Below, one piece after another: positions 9,479 to 21,262 of a DNA stretch of 64,000 nt (positions are counted from its first letter, which is position 1; every line of letters begins with the position of its first letter). The stretch is from the NCBI RefSeq assembly GCF_000239695.1, contig NZ_JH470338.1, positions 1 through 64,000 on the forward strand. The letters are read 5' to 3'. The notes under the pieces were generated by a model. It saw nothing but the letters and a program-made list of their open reading frames with translations, was not told the origin of the DNA and made no database searches. Source of the DNA: Actinomyces graevenitzii C83 (GTDB lineage: Bacteria > Actinomycetota > Actinomycetes > Actinomycetales > Actinomycetaceae). The translations under genes were made by a program, and so were the position numbers.

Positions 9479-10456
9479 ATGCGCCTTAGTATCAGCCCCC
9501 GTCAGCTACCCGTAGTGGTCGCCGGCATCGGGGTATGCGCCGGCCTTGGCTATGTGCTGCGCCGCAAACACATTAAAGCCAGCCAATGGGAGCGCACTAA
9601 CTTCCACGGCGCCACCGTGAGCCTACGCGGAGGCGTAGCCATGGCCGGTGCCAGCGTGGCTAGTGCCGCCGTGGCCAGCGCGCTCAGCGACCAGCCCCGC
9701 GCCGCCCTGGGTGGGGTAGTAGCTTCCTTGGGTGGGGGCCTGGCCGGCTATATCGACGACGTCGATCAAGGCGCCCACGACGGCGGCAAGGTAGCTAAAG
9801 GCCTCAAAGGCCACCTAGGCGCCCTAGCCCACGGGCAGGTAACCACCGGCGTAATCAAAATTGCTGGAATTGGCGCTAGCGCGCTCGCGGCCAGCGCCCT
9901 GGTGGGGTCTAAGGCCACCAGCGTGGGCGGGAAAGTAGCGGACCTGGTGCTAAACACGGTGCTGATTGCTGGCACCGCTAACCTGGCGAACCTGTTGGAT
10001 CTGCGTCCAGGGCGGGCCCTTAAAGCCACAGTGCTGGTGGCTACGCCGCTAAGCTACTTCAGCGCCGCCGCCGCAAAGGCCCCGGCCTGGGAGGCGTCAG
10101 TTACGTCAGCGACGGCGTCGGCGTCAGGGGCGGCGTCGGCCACGCCAGCCGCGCCGGCTTCAGCCTCAGGGGCTAGCGCCCAGCGTTTGCTGGCTAGCGG
10201 GCTTAACGCCGCCGCTATCACTGCCCTGGTGGAAGACCTGCAAGAAACCACCATGCTGGGAGACACCGGCGCCAACGCTGCCGGCGCCCTGCTGGGCACC
10301 TCCCTGGCAGCCAATGACTCCTGGAAATTGCGTCTGGGGGCAGCCCTGGGCGTGGTGGCTTTGATTCTGGCTTCTGAGAAAGTTTCATTTTCTAAGGTGA
10401 TTGCCGCCAACCCGGCCCTGAACTGGCTTGACCAGCTATGGCGTCGCCCGCTGTAA
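9479..10456 (+). CDS. divergent MraY/WecA-like phosphoglycosyltransferase
   Basis: 325 aa, multi-helix membrane protein. Key polyprenyl-phosphate glycosyltransferase motifs remain: YIDDVDQG (~res 91-98, the DD pair), then KGLKGHLGALAHGQ; NLANLLDLRPGRALK (~res 168-182, matching the family NxxNxxDGxxG-type helix); and MLGDTGANAAGALLG (~res 258-272, matching the GDTGS motif). A ~35-residue Ala/Ser/Thr stretch (~res 205-240) interrupts the second half. The expected reaction is transfer of a sugar-1-phosphate to a lipid carrier; sugar unknown. It sits between steB and a MurJ-like gene, and overlaps the latter by 19 bp. Identification rests on motif order, so function is an inference. Confidence 0.7.
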   Translation: MRLSISPRQLPVVVAGIGVCAGLGYVLRRKHIKASQWERTNFHGATVSLRGGVAMAGASVASAAVASALSDQPRAALGGVVASLGGGLAGYIDDVDQGAHDGGKVAKGLKGHLGALAHGQVTTGVIKIAGIGASALAASALVGSKATSVGGKVADLVLNTVLIAGTANLANLLDLRPGRALKATVLVATPLSYFSAAAAKAPAWEASVTSATASASGAASATPAAPASASGASAQRLLASGLNAAAITALVEDLQETTMLGDTGANAAGALLGTSLAANDSWKLRLGAALGVVALILASEKVSFSKVIAANPALNWLDQLWRRPL

Positions 10457-12110
10457 AACCTAGTGGCGCCCAAAAACCTAGTGGCGCCCAGCAGGGCGAG
10501 ATTTCAGCTACTCAAGGCGCTAAGACCGGCGCCTCCCTGGGGGCTAAAGCAGGCCAGGTAGGCACCTTCACCTTAGCCTCGCGACTGCTGGGATTTTTGC
10601 GCTGGGTAGTGCAGGCCGCCACGGTTGGCTCTGGCGCCATGGCGGGGGCCTACAGCTCCGCCAACCAGATCCCCAACGTGTTTTACGAGGTGGTGGTCGG
10701 TGGAGCCCTGGCCGGCACGGTAGTGCCCCTGCTAGCCGGCGCTATTGCCCACGGTCAACGTGAAAAGGTGCGTGAGACTGCTAGTGGCCTGCTGGGTTTA
10801 ACCCTGGCAGTGCTGGTGCCCCTAGCGCTGCTAATGGCGCTATTTGCTGAGCCCCTGGCGCAGCTGCTGGTCACCAGTGACACTCGCATGGGTGCCGATA
10901 AGGCCGCAATCACCTACTGGGGTGGCAGCCACCAGCTAGTGGTGGCGTTTTTGCGCATGTTTGCCCTGCAAATCCCGCTTTACGGCTTGGGTGTGGTGCT
11001 CACCGGCGTGCTGCAGGCTTACAACCGTTTCACCTGGCCGGCGCTGGCCCCGATTTTTTCCAGCCTGGTCGTGATGCTCACCTATGGCATCTATGGCTTG
11101 CTTATAGATGCAGGTCACTATGCTCAGGCAGTGCTTGTCCTGGGGTGGGGTACAACCGCTGGCGTGGCCGCGCTGAGTTTGCCACTGCTGTGGCCGGTGC
11201 ATCGCCTGGGGCTGGGGCTGCGTGCGCGCCTGCGCCTGCCTGCGGGCACTTTCACCCAGCTGCGCTCACTGGCGGGGGCGGGGATTGCGGCCCTGATTGC
11301 CCAGCAGATAAGTGTGCTAACGGTAGTGGCAGTGGCGCGTCGTTACGGCAGCGCCGGTACGATCGCTATCTACCAGTACACCCAGGCTATCTACGTTTTG
11401 CCCTATGCAGTGCTCGCCGTACCCCTGGCCACGGTGGTATATCCGCAGCTGGCAGCCCGTTTGGCGAGTAAGCATGTTTCACGTGAGACAAAGGATCTAA
11501 TCGCTAACTCCACAGCTTTGGTTACTTTGGCGGCCTGCGTGGGGGCAGGGGCTTTAATGCTGGGAGCGCCGGTGGCCCAGCAGGTATTTGGGCTGATCAC
11601 CACGGTGGACTATATGGGGGCCGCACTGGTGGCTTTCGCTCCGGGCCTGGTGGGTTATGCCCTGATTTATCAACTCACCCGGGTGCTTTATGTGCTCGAC
11701 GCCGCCCGTAGCGCCGCCCTGGCTACTTGCCTGGGTTGGTTGGTGGTAGCCGGCGCTAGTTGGATGTTTAGTGCTAACGCTAAAGGCGCAGCGGTGCTGG
11801 TATATCTGGGCGCTGCCTCCTCAGCTGGTATGAGCCTGGCTGGGGTGGCGTTAGCGCTGGTATTGGCGCGCCGGGTAGGGGCTAGAGCCTTGGTGCCCAG
11901 CTTGAAAATAGTGGCTTTGTATCTGGTAGTGAGCGCGCCGGCATTAGCGCTAGCACAGCTACTTGACCCCACTAGTGCGCTAGGAATAGTGGGCTTGTTA
12001 GCTTTGGCTTTAGCCGTAGCTGGCGTTATCGCCCTAGGTGGGGTCCGTTTGGTGCCCCAAAGCATTAAAGTGCTGCGCTCACGTAAAGCGCTGGCCAAAA
12101 CTGAGCAGGA

Positions 12111-12114
<4 letters not shown>
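10438..12114 (+). CDS. MurJ/MviN-like lipid-linked glycan flippase
   Basis: 558 aa, about 13-14 hydrophobic segments. The MurJ signature region FTLASRLLGFLRWVVQAATVG with SSANQIPNVFYEVVVGGALAG lies at ~res 40-90. The N-terminal cytoplasmic tail has a duplicated PSGAQ unit (the DNA repeats CCTAGTGGCGCCCA twice at 10459-10490). It would flip lipid II or a related lipid-linked precursor. The ATG at 10438 overlaps the upstream gene by 19 bp, so a later start (e.g. ATG 10639, though this loses conserved sequence) is unlikely. Because it is linked to a GPT-like and a GT4 gene, its substrate might not be lipid II (inference). Confidence 0.85.
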
Positions 12115-15111
<2,997 letters not shown>

Positions 15112-15112
<1 letters not shown>

Positions 15113-15786
15113 TGCAGTTGCGTGATGAGCGCGATCTTAGTCGGGAGCTGGTAAGTCACCAGCGTATGTGGTCTGGGCCGGTGTTTGCTTTGGATGCGGA
15201 CACGTTGCGTCTAGAGCCGGGTGCGGATCCGATTGGGCGCCAGTATTTGGCGCATCATGGGGCTGTGGCGGTGGTGGCTTTGCGTGAGGGTGAGGATTCT
15301 TCTCAGCCCGACGGCGCCCCTGAGGTGCTTATGATCCGCCAGTATCGTCACCCGGTGCGCGCTAACCTTTGGGAGTTGCCGGCGGGTTTGATGGATCATG
15401 CGGGTGAGTCTGCTTTGGTGGCGGCTGAGCGTGAGCTGCGTGAAGAGACTGACATGGAGGCGCTCACTTGGCACACCTTGGTGGATGTGTTTTCTTCGGC
15501 TGGCTGTTTGACTGAGTCGCTGCGGGTGCTGCTGGCGCGGGATTTGCGCCGCGTGGAGCGTAACGATTTTGTGCGTGAAGATGAGGAAGCTGATTTGCGT
15601 CCCACCTGGGTGCCTTTGGTGCAGGCGGTGGATGCGGCGTTAGCTGGCCAGATTCATAATGCGGCGGCGGTGGCTGGTTTGCTGGCTACGGAGCGGATGC
15701 GTGCAAAGGGCTGGCAGGGGTTGCGTAGTGCGGATGCGCCGTGGCTGCGGGCTCCTTATGGCTTTGAGGTTGAGCCTGAGCTTTAA
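15112..15786 (+). CDS. Nudix hydrolase, ADP-ribose pyrophosphatase-like
   Basis: 224 aa. Conserved position after pyrG (Mtb Rv1700). The Nudix box spans GLMDHAGESALVAAERELRE plus ETDM (~res 92-115). The usual Gly after EE-x is Asp here (EETDM instead of EETG). The upstream MIRQYRHPVRANLWELPAG is typical of ADP-ribose pyrophosphatases. Start overlaps the pyrG stop. Confidence 0.88.
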
Positions 15787-15829
15787 GCTGTTAGCTAGCT
15801 GTTTGGCGCTGTAACTGGGGCGGGGTTGC

Positions 15830-15835
15830 TAGGGT
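15830..15835 (+). promoter_or_regulatory. -10 box, leaderless start of nitroreductase gene
   Basis: TAGGGT ending 7 bp before ATG 15843, so transcription should begin at or next to the start codon. The upstream in-frame GTG (15834) lies inside this box and so is unlikely to be the start. Confidence 0.5.
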
Positions 15836-15842
15836 GGAAAGT

Positions 15843-16559
15843 ATGAATGATTTTTCTGCTTTGGCAGCCTCGCGCCGTTCTGTGCGGGCTTATTTGGATA
15901 AGCCGGTTAGCGCTGAGGATTTACGCGCTATTCTCGACGACGCCGCTAGTGCCCCCAGCTGGTCTAATACGCGTGCTTTCCGGGTGGCTATTGCCCAGGG
16001 GGAGCAGGCCCAGCGTCTGCGTAAGGATTATGTGGAGCGTTTCGATAAGACCTTAGATATTCAGCATCACAAAGCTATGGCTGGCGCTAAGGCGGCGCTG
16101 CGTGGGGATTTGCCTGATGGGGATTTCCCGGTGTGGAAGCCTTATCCCAGTGAGCTGCGCCCGGCCCAGGTTGAGGTGGCTAAGCTGCTGTATGGGGCTT
16201 ATGGGGTGGAGCGCTCTGATCATGCTGGGCGCGACGCCGCTAATAGGCGTAATGTGACTGCGTTTGATGCGCCGGTGATGGGTTTTGTGTTTGTTCATGA
16301 AAAGATGCTGCCTTGGTCGGCTATGGATGCGGGTTTGATGTTGCAGACCTTGTTCTTGTCGGCTAAGTCGCGTGGGATTGATTCGTGTGCGATTGGGATT
16401 TTGTCTACTTGGCGTGCCCCGGTGGAGGCTGAGTTTGAGATTCCTGAGCATTACAAGCTGATTACTGGTTTTGCTTTGGGTTATCGCGATCCGCAGGCGC
16501 CTATTAACCCGATGGCGGCTCCGCGCCCTGCGATTGAGTTATTGCCATCTAAAAATTGA
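15843..16559 (+). CDS. nitroreductase-family FMN oxidoreductase
   Basis: 238 aa. The N-terminal FMN-binding signature is FSALAASRRSVRAYLDKPVS followed by DDAASAPSWSNTRAF. The C-terminal LITGFALGYRDPQAPIN is the usual family end (GxxxGY). It is expected to reduce nitroaromatics, quinones or flavins with NAD(P)H; substrate unknown. It lies 56 bp after the Nudix gene and is followed by a strong hairpin. Confidence 0.9.
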   Translation: MNDFSALAASRRSVRAYLDKPVSAEDLRAILDDAASAPSWSNTRAFRVAIAQGEQAQRLRKDYVERFDKTLDIQHHKAMAGAKAALRGDLPDGDFPVWKPYPSELRPAQVEVAKLLYGAYGVERSDHAGRDAANRRNVTAFDAPVMGFVFVHEKMLPWSAMDAGLMLQTLFLSAKSRGIDSCAIGILSTWRAPVEAEFEIPEHYKLITGFALGYRDPQAPINPMAAPRPAIELLPSKN

Positions 16560-16586
16560 TTTGTGCGGCCTAATTTGCCGCTCTTT

Positions 16587-16625
16587 GGGCTTACGTCACC
16601 TGCCGGCAGGTGGTGGCGTAAGCCC
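16587..16625 (+). terminator. hairpin after nitroreductase gene
   Basis: GGGCTTACG (16587-16595) pairs with CGTAAGCCC (16617-16625), with an inner stem CACCTGCC/GGCAGGTG. No T run follows, so it would be a U-less actinobacterial-type terminator. Confidence 0.65.
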
Positions 16626-16746
16626 TACTTATTTAAGGACATAGGTCCTTATCTGCTACGCTCGCTGCTAGCCGAATGTGGCCAAGTGTTCAACTTGGGT
16701 TTGGATGGGCTTAGGGGAGTGGCTAAAGCGTGAAATTGTGCAGGTA

Positions 16747-16761
16747 AACCTAAGTTAGGTT
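16747..16761 (+). promoter_or_regulatory. palindromic operator candidate upstream of sufR
   Basis: AACCTAAGTTAGGTT, a perfect 7+1+7 palindrome. The core CTAAGTTAG recurs at 16880-16888, closer to the sufR start. It resembles an iron-box half-site arrangement but is not the IdeR/DtxR consensus order. It may bind SufR itself or another metal sensor. The 356-bp gap between the nitroreductase gene and sufR also holds a short hairpin (CCGCT/AGCGG, 16781-16798) followed by TTTTA. Confidence 0.6.
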
Positions 16762-16879
16762 GAGCAAAGTTGGCGTGTTTCCGCTCTCAACAAAGCGGTT
16801 TTAGTATTTATGCAAGCCTAATCTTCGCTATTGTTGTGGGTGCCAGGTATGCTGGAAGCGACCAGGATATATGGCATCC

Positions 16880-16888
16880 CTAAGTTAG
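16880..16888 (+). promoter_or_regulatory. second CTAAGTTAG site, 27 bp before sufR start
   Basis: Palindromic CTAAGTTAG, repeating the core of the site at 16747-16761. It lies between a TATGCT (16848-16853) -10 candidate and the RBS AAAGGAGG (16903-16910), where a bound repressor could block the suf promoter. Confidence 0.5.
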
Positions 16889-16915
16889 TTGCGGGCGATG
16901 CGTAAAGGAGGACCA

Positions 16916-17647
16916 ATGAACTACGGCGACGACGCCGGCACTAGGGCTAAAGTCCTTGATCTCATTGTTGAGAAGGGGCCTATTACAGCCGCCCAGCTCG
17001 CGCGCGTACTTTCGCTAACCCCAGCCGCAATTAGGCGTCATATCACCGCCCTAGAAAACACCGGTCAGATTGAAGTCCATGAGCGTCTAGCGGCAGGTAG
17101 ACGCGGACGCGGGCGCCCCGCACGCCACTATGTAGCCACCGCAGCCGCCCGCACCAACCTCCAAGAAGGTTACTCAGAACTTGCTAGTCGGGCCCTTTCC
17201 TACCTCTCCCAAATCGCTGGCGAAGATGCGGTAGATTCTTTTGCTGCAGCTCGCGGGCGAGAGTTAGAGCGGCGCTACAGCGGCGTCGTCGAGAGCGTAG
17301 GCAAAGACCCGGCAGCACGCGCACGCGCCCTAGCGGACGCACTTAGCGCTGACGGATACGCAGCCACCGTTCGTGAAATCGGGGACGGTACCTTTGCGGT
17401 CCAACTGTGCCAAGGCCACTGCCCAGTACGCGAGGTAGCCGGCAAATTTAATGAATTATGCGACGCGGAGACCGCTGCGTTCTCCAGGCTACTAGGAGTG
17501 CCGGTACAAAGACTGGCCACCCTAGCGGGCGGAGAACATGTGTGCACCACCCATGTGCCACTAGCGATGCCTACCGTGCGCGCCAGGGCCATCAGGCACC
17601 CACAGGAGCCTGCAAACTTACGCAGGCAAAAGGAAGGACAACGATGA
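16916..17647 (+). CDS. sufR: SufR-type [Fe-S] transcriptional regulator
   Basis: 243 aa. An N-terminal winged helix ([20 protein letters not shown], ~res 21-40; wing with [11 protein letters not shown]) is followed by an effector domain with cysteines CQGHCPV (~res 172-176), ELC (~res 188) and HVCTTH (~res 214) that can hold a [4Fe-4S] cluster. It is expected to repress the suf operon when the cluster is loaded. ATG 16916 is chosen for its strong RBS AAAGGAGG at 6-nt spacing. Its last base pairs overlap sufB (ATGA), so regulator and operon are co-transcribed. Confidence 0.9.
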   Translation: MNYGDDAGTRAKVLDLIVEKGPITAAQLARVLSLTPAAIRRHITALENTGQIEVHERLAAGRRGRGRPARHYVATAAARTNLQEGYSELASRALSYLSQIAGEDAVDSFAAARGRELERRYSGVVESVGKDPAARARALADALSADGYAATVREIGDGTFAVQLCQGHCPVREVAGKFNELCDAETAAFSRLLGVPVQRLATLAGGEHVCTTHVPLAMPTVRARAIRHPQEPANLRRQKEGQR

Positions 17648-19080
17648 CAAGTACCACGAATGAGGCACAACGTAGCGACGAGGAGATCATTGCGTCTATC
17701 TCCACGTCCTACGACTACGGGTGGCATGACTCGGACGCCGCCGGCCAAAGTGCCAAGCGTGGACTGGACGAGCAGGTGGTACGAGACATCTCGGCCATCA
17801 AGCAAGAACCGCAATGGATGCTCGAACGCCGCCTGAAGGCATATGAAATTTTTGCGCGCAAACCCATGCCCACCTGGGGTATCGACCTATCCCAGCTAGA
17901 CATGGATCAGGTCAAGTACTATGTGCGCTCCACTGAGCGTCCCACCAACAGCTGGGACGACCTACCCGAAGACATCAAAAACACCTACGACCGTCTAGGC
18001 ATCCCCCAGGCCGAACACGAGCGTCTGGTGGCTGGTGTGGCCGCGCAGTACGAATCTGAAGTGGTTTACAACCAGATCCGTGGCGACCTAGAAGAACAGG
18101 GCGTTATCTTCGTCGACACCGACACCGCCCTCAAGAAGTACCCCGAACTGTTCAAGGAATACTTCGGCACCGTAGTTCCCGCCGGCGACAACAAGTTCGC
18201 CGCCCTGAACACCGCCGTATGGTCAGGTGGCTCCTTCATCTACGTGCCCCCGGGTGTACATGTAGAAATCCCTTTGCAGGCCTACTTCCGTATCAACACC
18301 GAAAACATGGGCCAGTTCGAGCGCACCCTAATCATCGCCGACGAGGGCTCATACGTGCACTACGTAGAAGGCTGCACCGCCCCCATCTACTCCACCGACT
18401 CGCTGCACTCAGCCATCGTGGAAATCGTAGTCAAAAAGAACGCCCGCGTTCGCTACACCACCATCCAAAACTGGTCTAACAACGTCTACAACCTAGTCAC
18501 CCAGCGCGCCACCTGCGAAGAAGGCGCCACCATGGAATGGGTAGACGGCAACATCGGCTCCAAGCGCAACATGAAGTACCCGGCAGTATTCCTGCTCGGC
18601 CCCCACGCACGCGGTGAAGCCCTCTCCATCGCCTTCGCCGGCGAAGACCAGCACCAAGACACCGGCGCCAAGATGGTACACATGGCGCCCTACACCTCCA
18701 GCCACATTGTCTCCAAGTCCATCTCCCGTAACGGTGGACGCAGCGCCTACCGTGGCCTAGTAAAAATCATGCCCAACGCGCATCACTCCAAGTCCAACGT
18801 GCTCTGTGACGCGCTACTAATCGACGAAATCAGCCGTTCAGACACCTACCCCTACGTTGATGTACGCAACGACGAGGTAGAAATGGGCCACGAAGCCACC
18901 GTCTCCAAGGTAAGCGCAGACCAGCTGTTCTACCTGATGCAGCGCGGGCTAACCGAAACCGAAGCCATGGCCACCATCGTGCGTGGCTTCGTCGAGCCCA
19001 TTGCCCGTGAGCTACCCATGGAATACGCCCTGGAACTCAACCGTCTAATCGAGCTACAGATGGAAAACTCGGTCGGCTGA
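17644..19080 (+). CDS. sufB: Fe-S cluster assembly scaffold SufB
   Basis: 478 aa, full length. Conserved blocks: [15 protein letters not shown] region ([20 protein letters not shown]), [20 protein letters not shown] (~res 202-221), [32 protein letters not shown], SFSGxSx-equivalent [15 protein letters not shown], and DARNDEV-equivalent [19 protein letters not shown] near the end. Forms the SufBCD complex that builds [Fe-S] clusters. ATG 17644 follows AGGAAGG (17631-17637) and overlaps the sufR stop. Confidence 0.97.
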   Translation: MTSTTNEAQRSDEEIIASISTSYDYGWHDSDAAGQSAKRGLDEQVVRDISAIKQEPQWMLERRLKAYEIFARKPMPTWGIDLSQLDMDQVKYYVRSTERPTNSWDDLPEDIKNTYDRLGIPQAEHERLVAGVAAQYESEVVYNQIRGDLEEQGVIFVDTDTALKKYPELFKEYFGTVVPAGDNKFAALNTAVWSGGSFIYVPPGVHVEIPLQAYFRINTENMGQFERTLIIADEGSYVHYVEGCTAPIYSTDSLHSAIVEIVVKKNARVRYTTIQNWSNNVYNLVTQRATCEEGATMEWVDGNIGSKRNMKYPAVFLLGPHARGEALSIAFAGEDQHQDTGAKMVHMAPYTSSHIVSKSISRNGGRSAYRGLVKIMPNAHHSKSNVLCDALLIDEISRSDTYPYVDVRNDEVEMGHEATVSKVSADQLFYLMQRGLTETEAMATIVRGFVEPIARELPMEYALELNRLIELQMENSVG

Positions 19081-19096
19081 CCGCGAGGAGAAGAAA

Positions 19097-20314
19097 ATGA
19101 GTCAAAACCTAGCAACCGACCATTCCCAAGCCAAGCTCGTCGGGGCCCACTCACACGGCGGCCCGCGTTACGTCTCCAGCCGCGCAGACCGCAAAACCTC
19201 CTTCGACCTAGCGGATTTCCCGATCCCCACCAAGGAAGAAGAATGGCGCTTCACCCCGCGCAAACGTTTTGCCCCGCTATTTGACCTAGAGGCCGTCAGC
19301 GCCGCCAAAGACCAGGTAAAGGTAACTGCCAACCAGGTTGAAGGCATCAGCGTGCAAAACGTTGAGCGCACCGATGAGCGCCTAGGCCAGGTAGGCCAGC
19401 CCGGCGACCGCGCCTCCGCAGTAGCCTGGAACGCCTTCAACCAAGCCACCGTGGTGACCATTGGCGCCGGCGTTCAGGCAACACAGGCCCTGGTAGTGGA
19501 AATTACCGGCCAGGCTAAAGACGCCGACGACGCCGCCGCTCACCCCAGCGCCGGACACCTACGTATCATCGCTGAAACTGGCTCCAAAGCCACCGTGGTG
19601 CTCTCCCACAAAGGCATGGCCTACTACACCCAGGGCGTCGAAGTTAGCGTAGCCCCCGACGCTGAGCTAACCCTGGTCACCAACCAGGAATGGGACGACC
19701 ACGCCCTACACGCCAGCCAACACCGCGTCGAGGTAGGCGCCAACGCCACCCTCAAACACGTAGTGGTCTCCCTGGGCGGCGACGTGCGTATCAGCCCCGA
19801 ACTGGGATTTAGCGGCGAAGGCGGACACATCGACGCCTACGGCGTGTACTTCACCGACGCCGGACAGCACCAAGAACACCGCCCCTACGTGGCCCACACC
19901 GAGCCCCACTGCTACTCGCGCGTCACCTACAAGGGCGCCCTACAGGGTAAAGACGCTCACGCCGTGTGGGTAGGCGACTGCCTCATCGGCCGTCGCGCCC
20001 GTGGCACCGACACCTACGAACTCAACCGCAACCTGGTACTAACCACCGGGGCCAAGGCTGACTCAGTACCCAACCTGGAAATCGAAAACGGCCAGATCGA
20101 AGGCGCCGGTCACGCCAGCGCCACCGGCCGTTTTGACGACGAGCAGCTGTTCTACCTGCGCGCTCGCGGCATTCCCGAGATTGAGGCTCGCCGCCTGGTG
20201 GTGCTGGGCTTCTTCAACGAAATCGTGGCCGAAATTGCCGTGCCCGAGGTGGAAGAACGCTTGATGAGCGCCATCGAAGCAGAACTTGAAGTCAACGGGC
20301 TGCTGGAAGCCTGA
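19097..20314 (+). CDS. sufD: Fe-S cluster assembly protein SufD
   Basis: 405 aa, SufB paralogue in the SufBCD complex. N-terminus has FPIPTKEEEWRFTPRK. The C-terminal beta-helix ends with NLEIENGQIEGAGHASATGR and FDDEQLFYLRARGIPEIEAR, typical of SufD. RBS GAGGAG (19084-19089). 16 bp after sufB. Confidence 0.96.
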   Translation: MSQNLATDHSQAKLVGAHSHGGPRYVSSRADRKTSFDLADFPIPTKEEEWRFTPRKRFAPLFDLEAVSAAKDQVKVTANQVEGISVQNVERTDERLGQVGQPGDRASAVAWNAFNQATVVTIGAGVQATQALVVEITGQAKDADDAAAHPSAGHLRIIAETGSKATVVLSHKGMAYYTQGVEVSVAPDAELTLVTNQEWDDHALHASQHRVEVGANATLKHVVVSLGGDVRISPELGFSGEGGHIDAYGVYFTDAGQHQEHRPYVAHTEPHCYSRVTYKGALQGKDAHAVWVGDCLIGRRARGTDTYELNRNLVLTTGAKADSVPNLEIENGQIEGAGHASATGRFDDEQLFYLRARGIPEIEARRLVVLGFFNEIVAEIAVPEVEERLMSAIEAELEVNGLLEA

Positions 20315-20342
20315 TCCAATCAAATAAGTTAAGGAAAAAGAC

Positions 20343-21092
20343 GTGAGCACCCTAGAAATCAAGAACCTACACGTACAGGTAGAAACCAACGACGGCCCCA
20401 AACCGATTCTGCGCGGCGTAAACCTAACTGTTGGCTCCAACGAGGTACACGCCATCATGGGCCCCAACGGCTCAGGTAAGTCCACCCTGGCTTACTCCAT
20501 TGCCGGTCACCCCGCCTATGAGGTCACCGAAGGTGAAGTGCTGCTCGACGGCGAAAACCTGCTAGACATGAGCGTAGACGAGCGCGCTCGCGCCGGCCTG
20601 TTCCTGGCCATGCAGTACCCCGTGGAGGTACCCGGCGTAAGCGTGGCTAACTTCCTGCGCACCGCCAAGACCGCTATGGACGGTCAGGCCCCCAAGGTAC
20701 GCCAGTGGATCGGTGAAGTTAACGCCGCCATGGAGCGCCTACGTATGGACCCCGCCTTCGCTCAACGTGACGTGAACGCCGGCTTCTCCGGTGGTGAGAA
20801 GAAGCGTTTTGAAATCTTGCAGATGGAACTGCTGCGTCCGCGCTTTGCCGTGCTTGACGAAACCGACTCCGGTCTGGACGTTGACGCGCTACGTATCGTC
20901 TCTGAGGGCGTCAACCGCCTACACGACGACTCCGAGGCCGGCTTCCTGCTGATCACCCACTACACCCGTATTTTGCGCTACATCAAGCCTGACTACGTGC
21001 ACGTGTTTGTTAACGGCCGCGTGGCCGAGCAGGGTGGCCCCGAGCTGGCCGACCGTCTTGAAGAAGAAGGCTACGACCGCTTCTTGAAGTAA
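20343..21092 (+). CDS. sufC: Fe-S assembly ATPase SufC
   Basis: 249 aa ABC ATPase. Walker A is MGPNGSGKSTLAYSIAG (~res 39-55), signature FSGGEKKRFEILQ (~res 148), Walker B FAVLDETDSGLDVDALRI (~res 169), H-loop LITHYTRIL. GTG start with AAGGAAAAAG just upstream. Drives the SufBD scaffold by ATP hydrolysis. Confidence 0.97.
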   Translation: MSTLEIKNLHVQVETNDGPKPILRGVNLTVGSNEVHAIMGPNGSGKSTLAYSIAGHPAYEVTEGEVLLDGENLLDMSVDERARAGLFLAMQYPVEVPGVSVANFLRTAKTAMDGQAPKVRQWIGEVNAAMERLRMDPAFAQRDVNAGFSGGEKKRFEILQMELLRPRFAVLDETDSGLDVDALRIVSEGVNRLHDDSEAGFLLITHYTRILRYIKPDYVHVFVNGRVAEQGGPELADRLEEEGYDRFLK

Positions 21093-21136
21093 CCTACTAG
21101 CTGCTTAGCCAGCGCGAGGGCACAAAGCCTCTAGCT

Positions 21137-21176
21137 GGCGTGGTTGGATAGGCCAACTGGGCTATCCAACCACGCC
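21137..21176 (+). terminator. 15-bp perfect hairpin between sufC and sufS
   Basis: GGCGTGGTTGGATAG (21137-21151) and CTATCCAACCACGCC (21162-21176) with a 10-nt loop. No T tract follows. May act as a U-less terminator, an mRNA-stability element or a processing site lowering sufSUT relative to sufBDC. Confidence 0.5.
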
Positions 21177-21207
21177 GCCACCGGCTAATAAATACGCAAA
21201 ATAACCG

Positions 21208-21236
21208 GCCCGCCGTAGCCTAAAGCTACGGCGGGC
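21208..21236 (+). terminator. second hairpin between sufC and sufS
   Basis: GCCCGCCGTAGC (21208-21219) and GCTACGGCGGGC (21225-21236), 12 bp perfect, 5-nt loop CTAAA, ending 26 bp before sufS. No T tract. Confidence 0.5.
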
Positions 21237-21262
21237 ATAGACCTAAGAAGTTAAGAATCCTC

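Noticed and set aside
16747..16761. Classical IdeR/DtxR iron box
   Set aside because: The half-sites are in the opposite order to TTAGGTTAGGCTAACCTAA, so I list it only as an operator candidate.
21137..21236. Riboswitch between sufC and sufS
   Set aside because: Two simple perfect hairpins without a conserved ligand-binding fold; nothing else supports a riboswitch.
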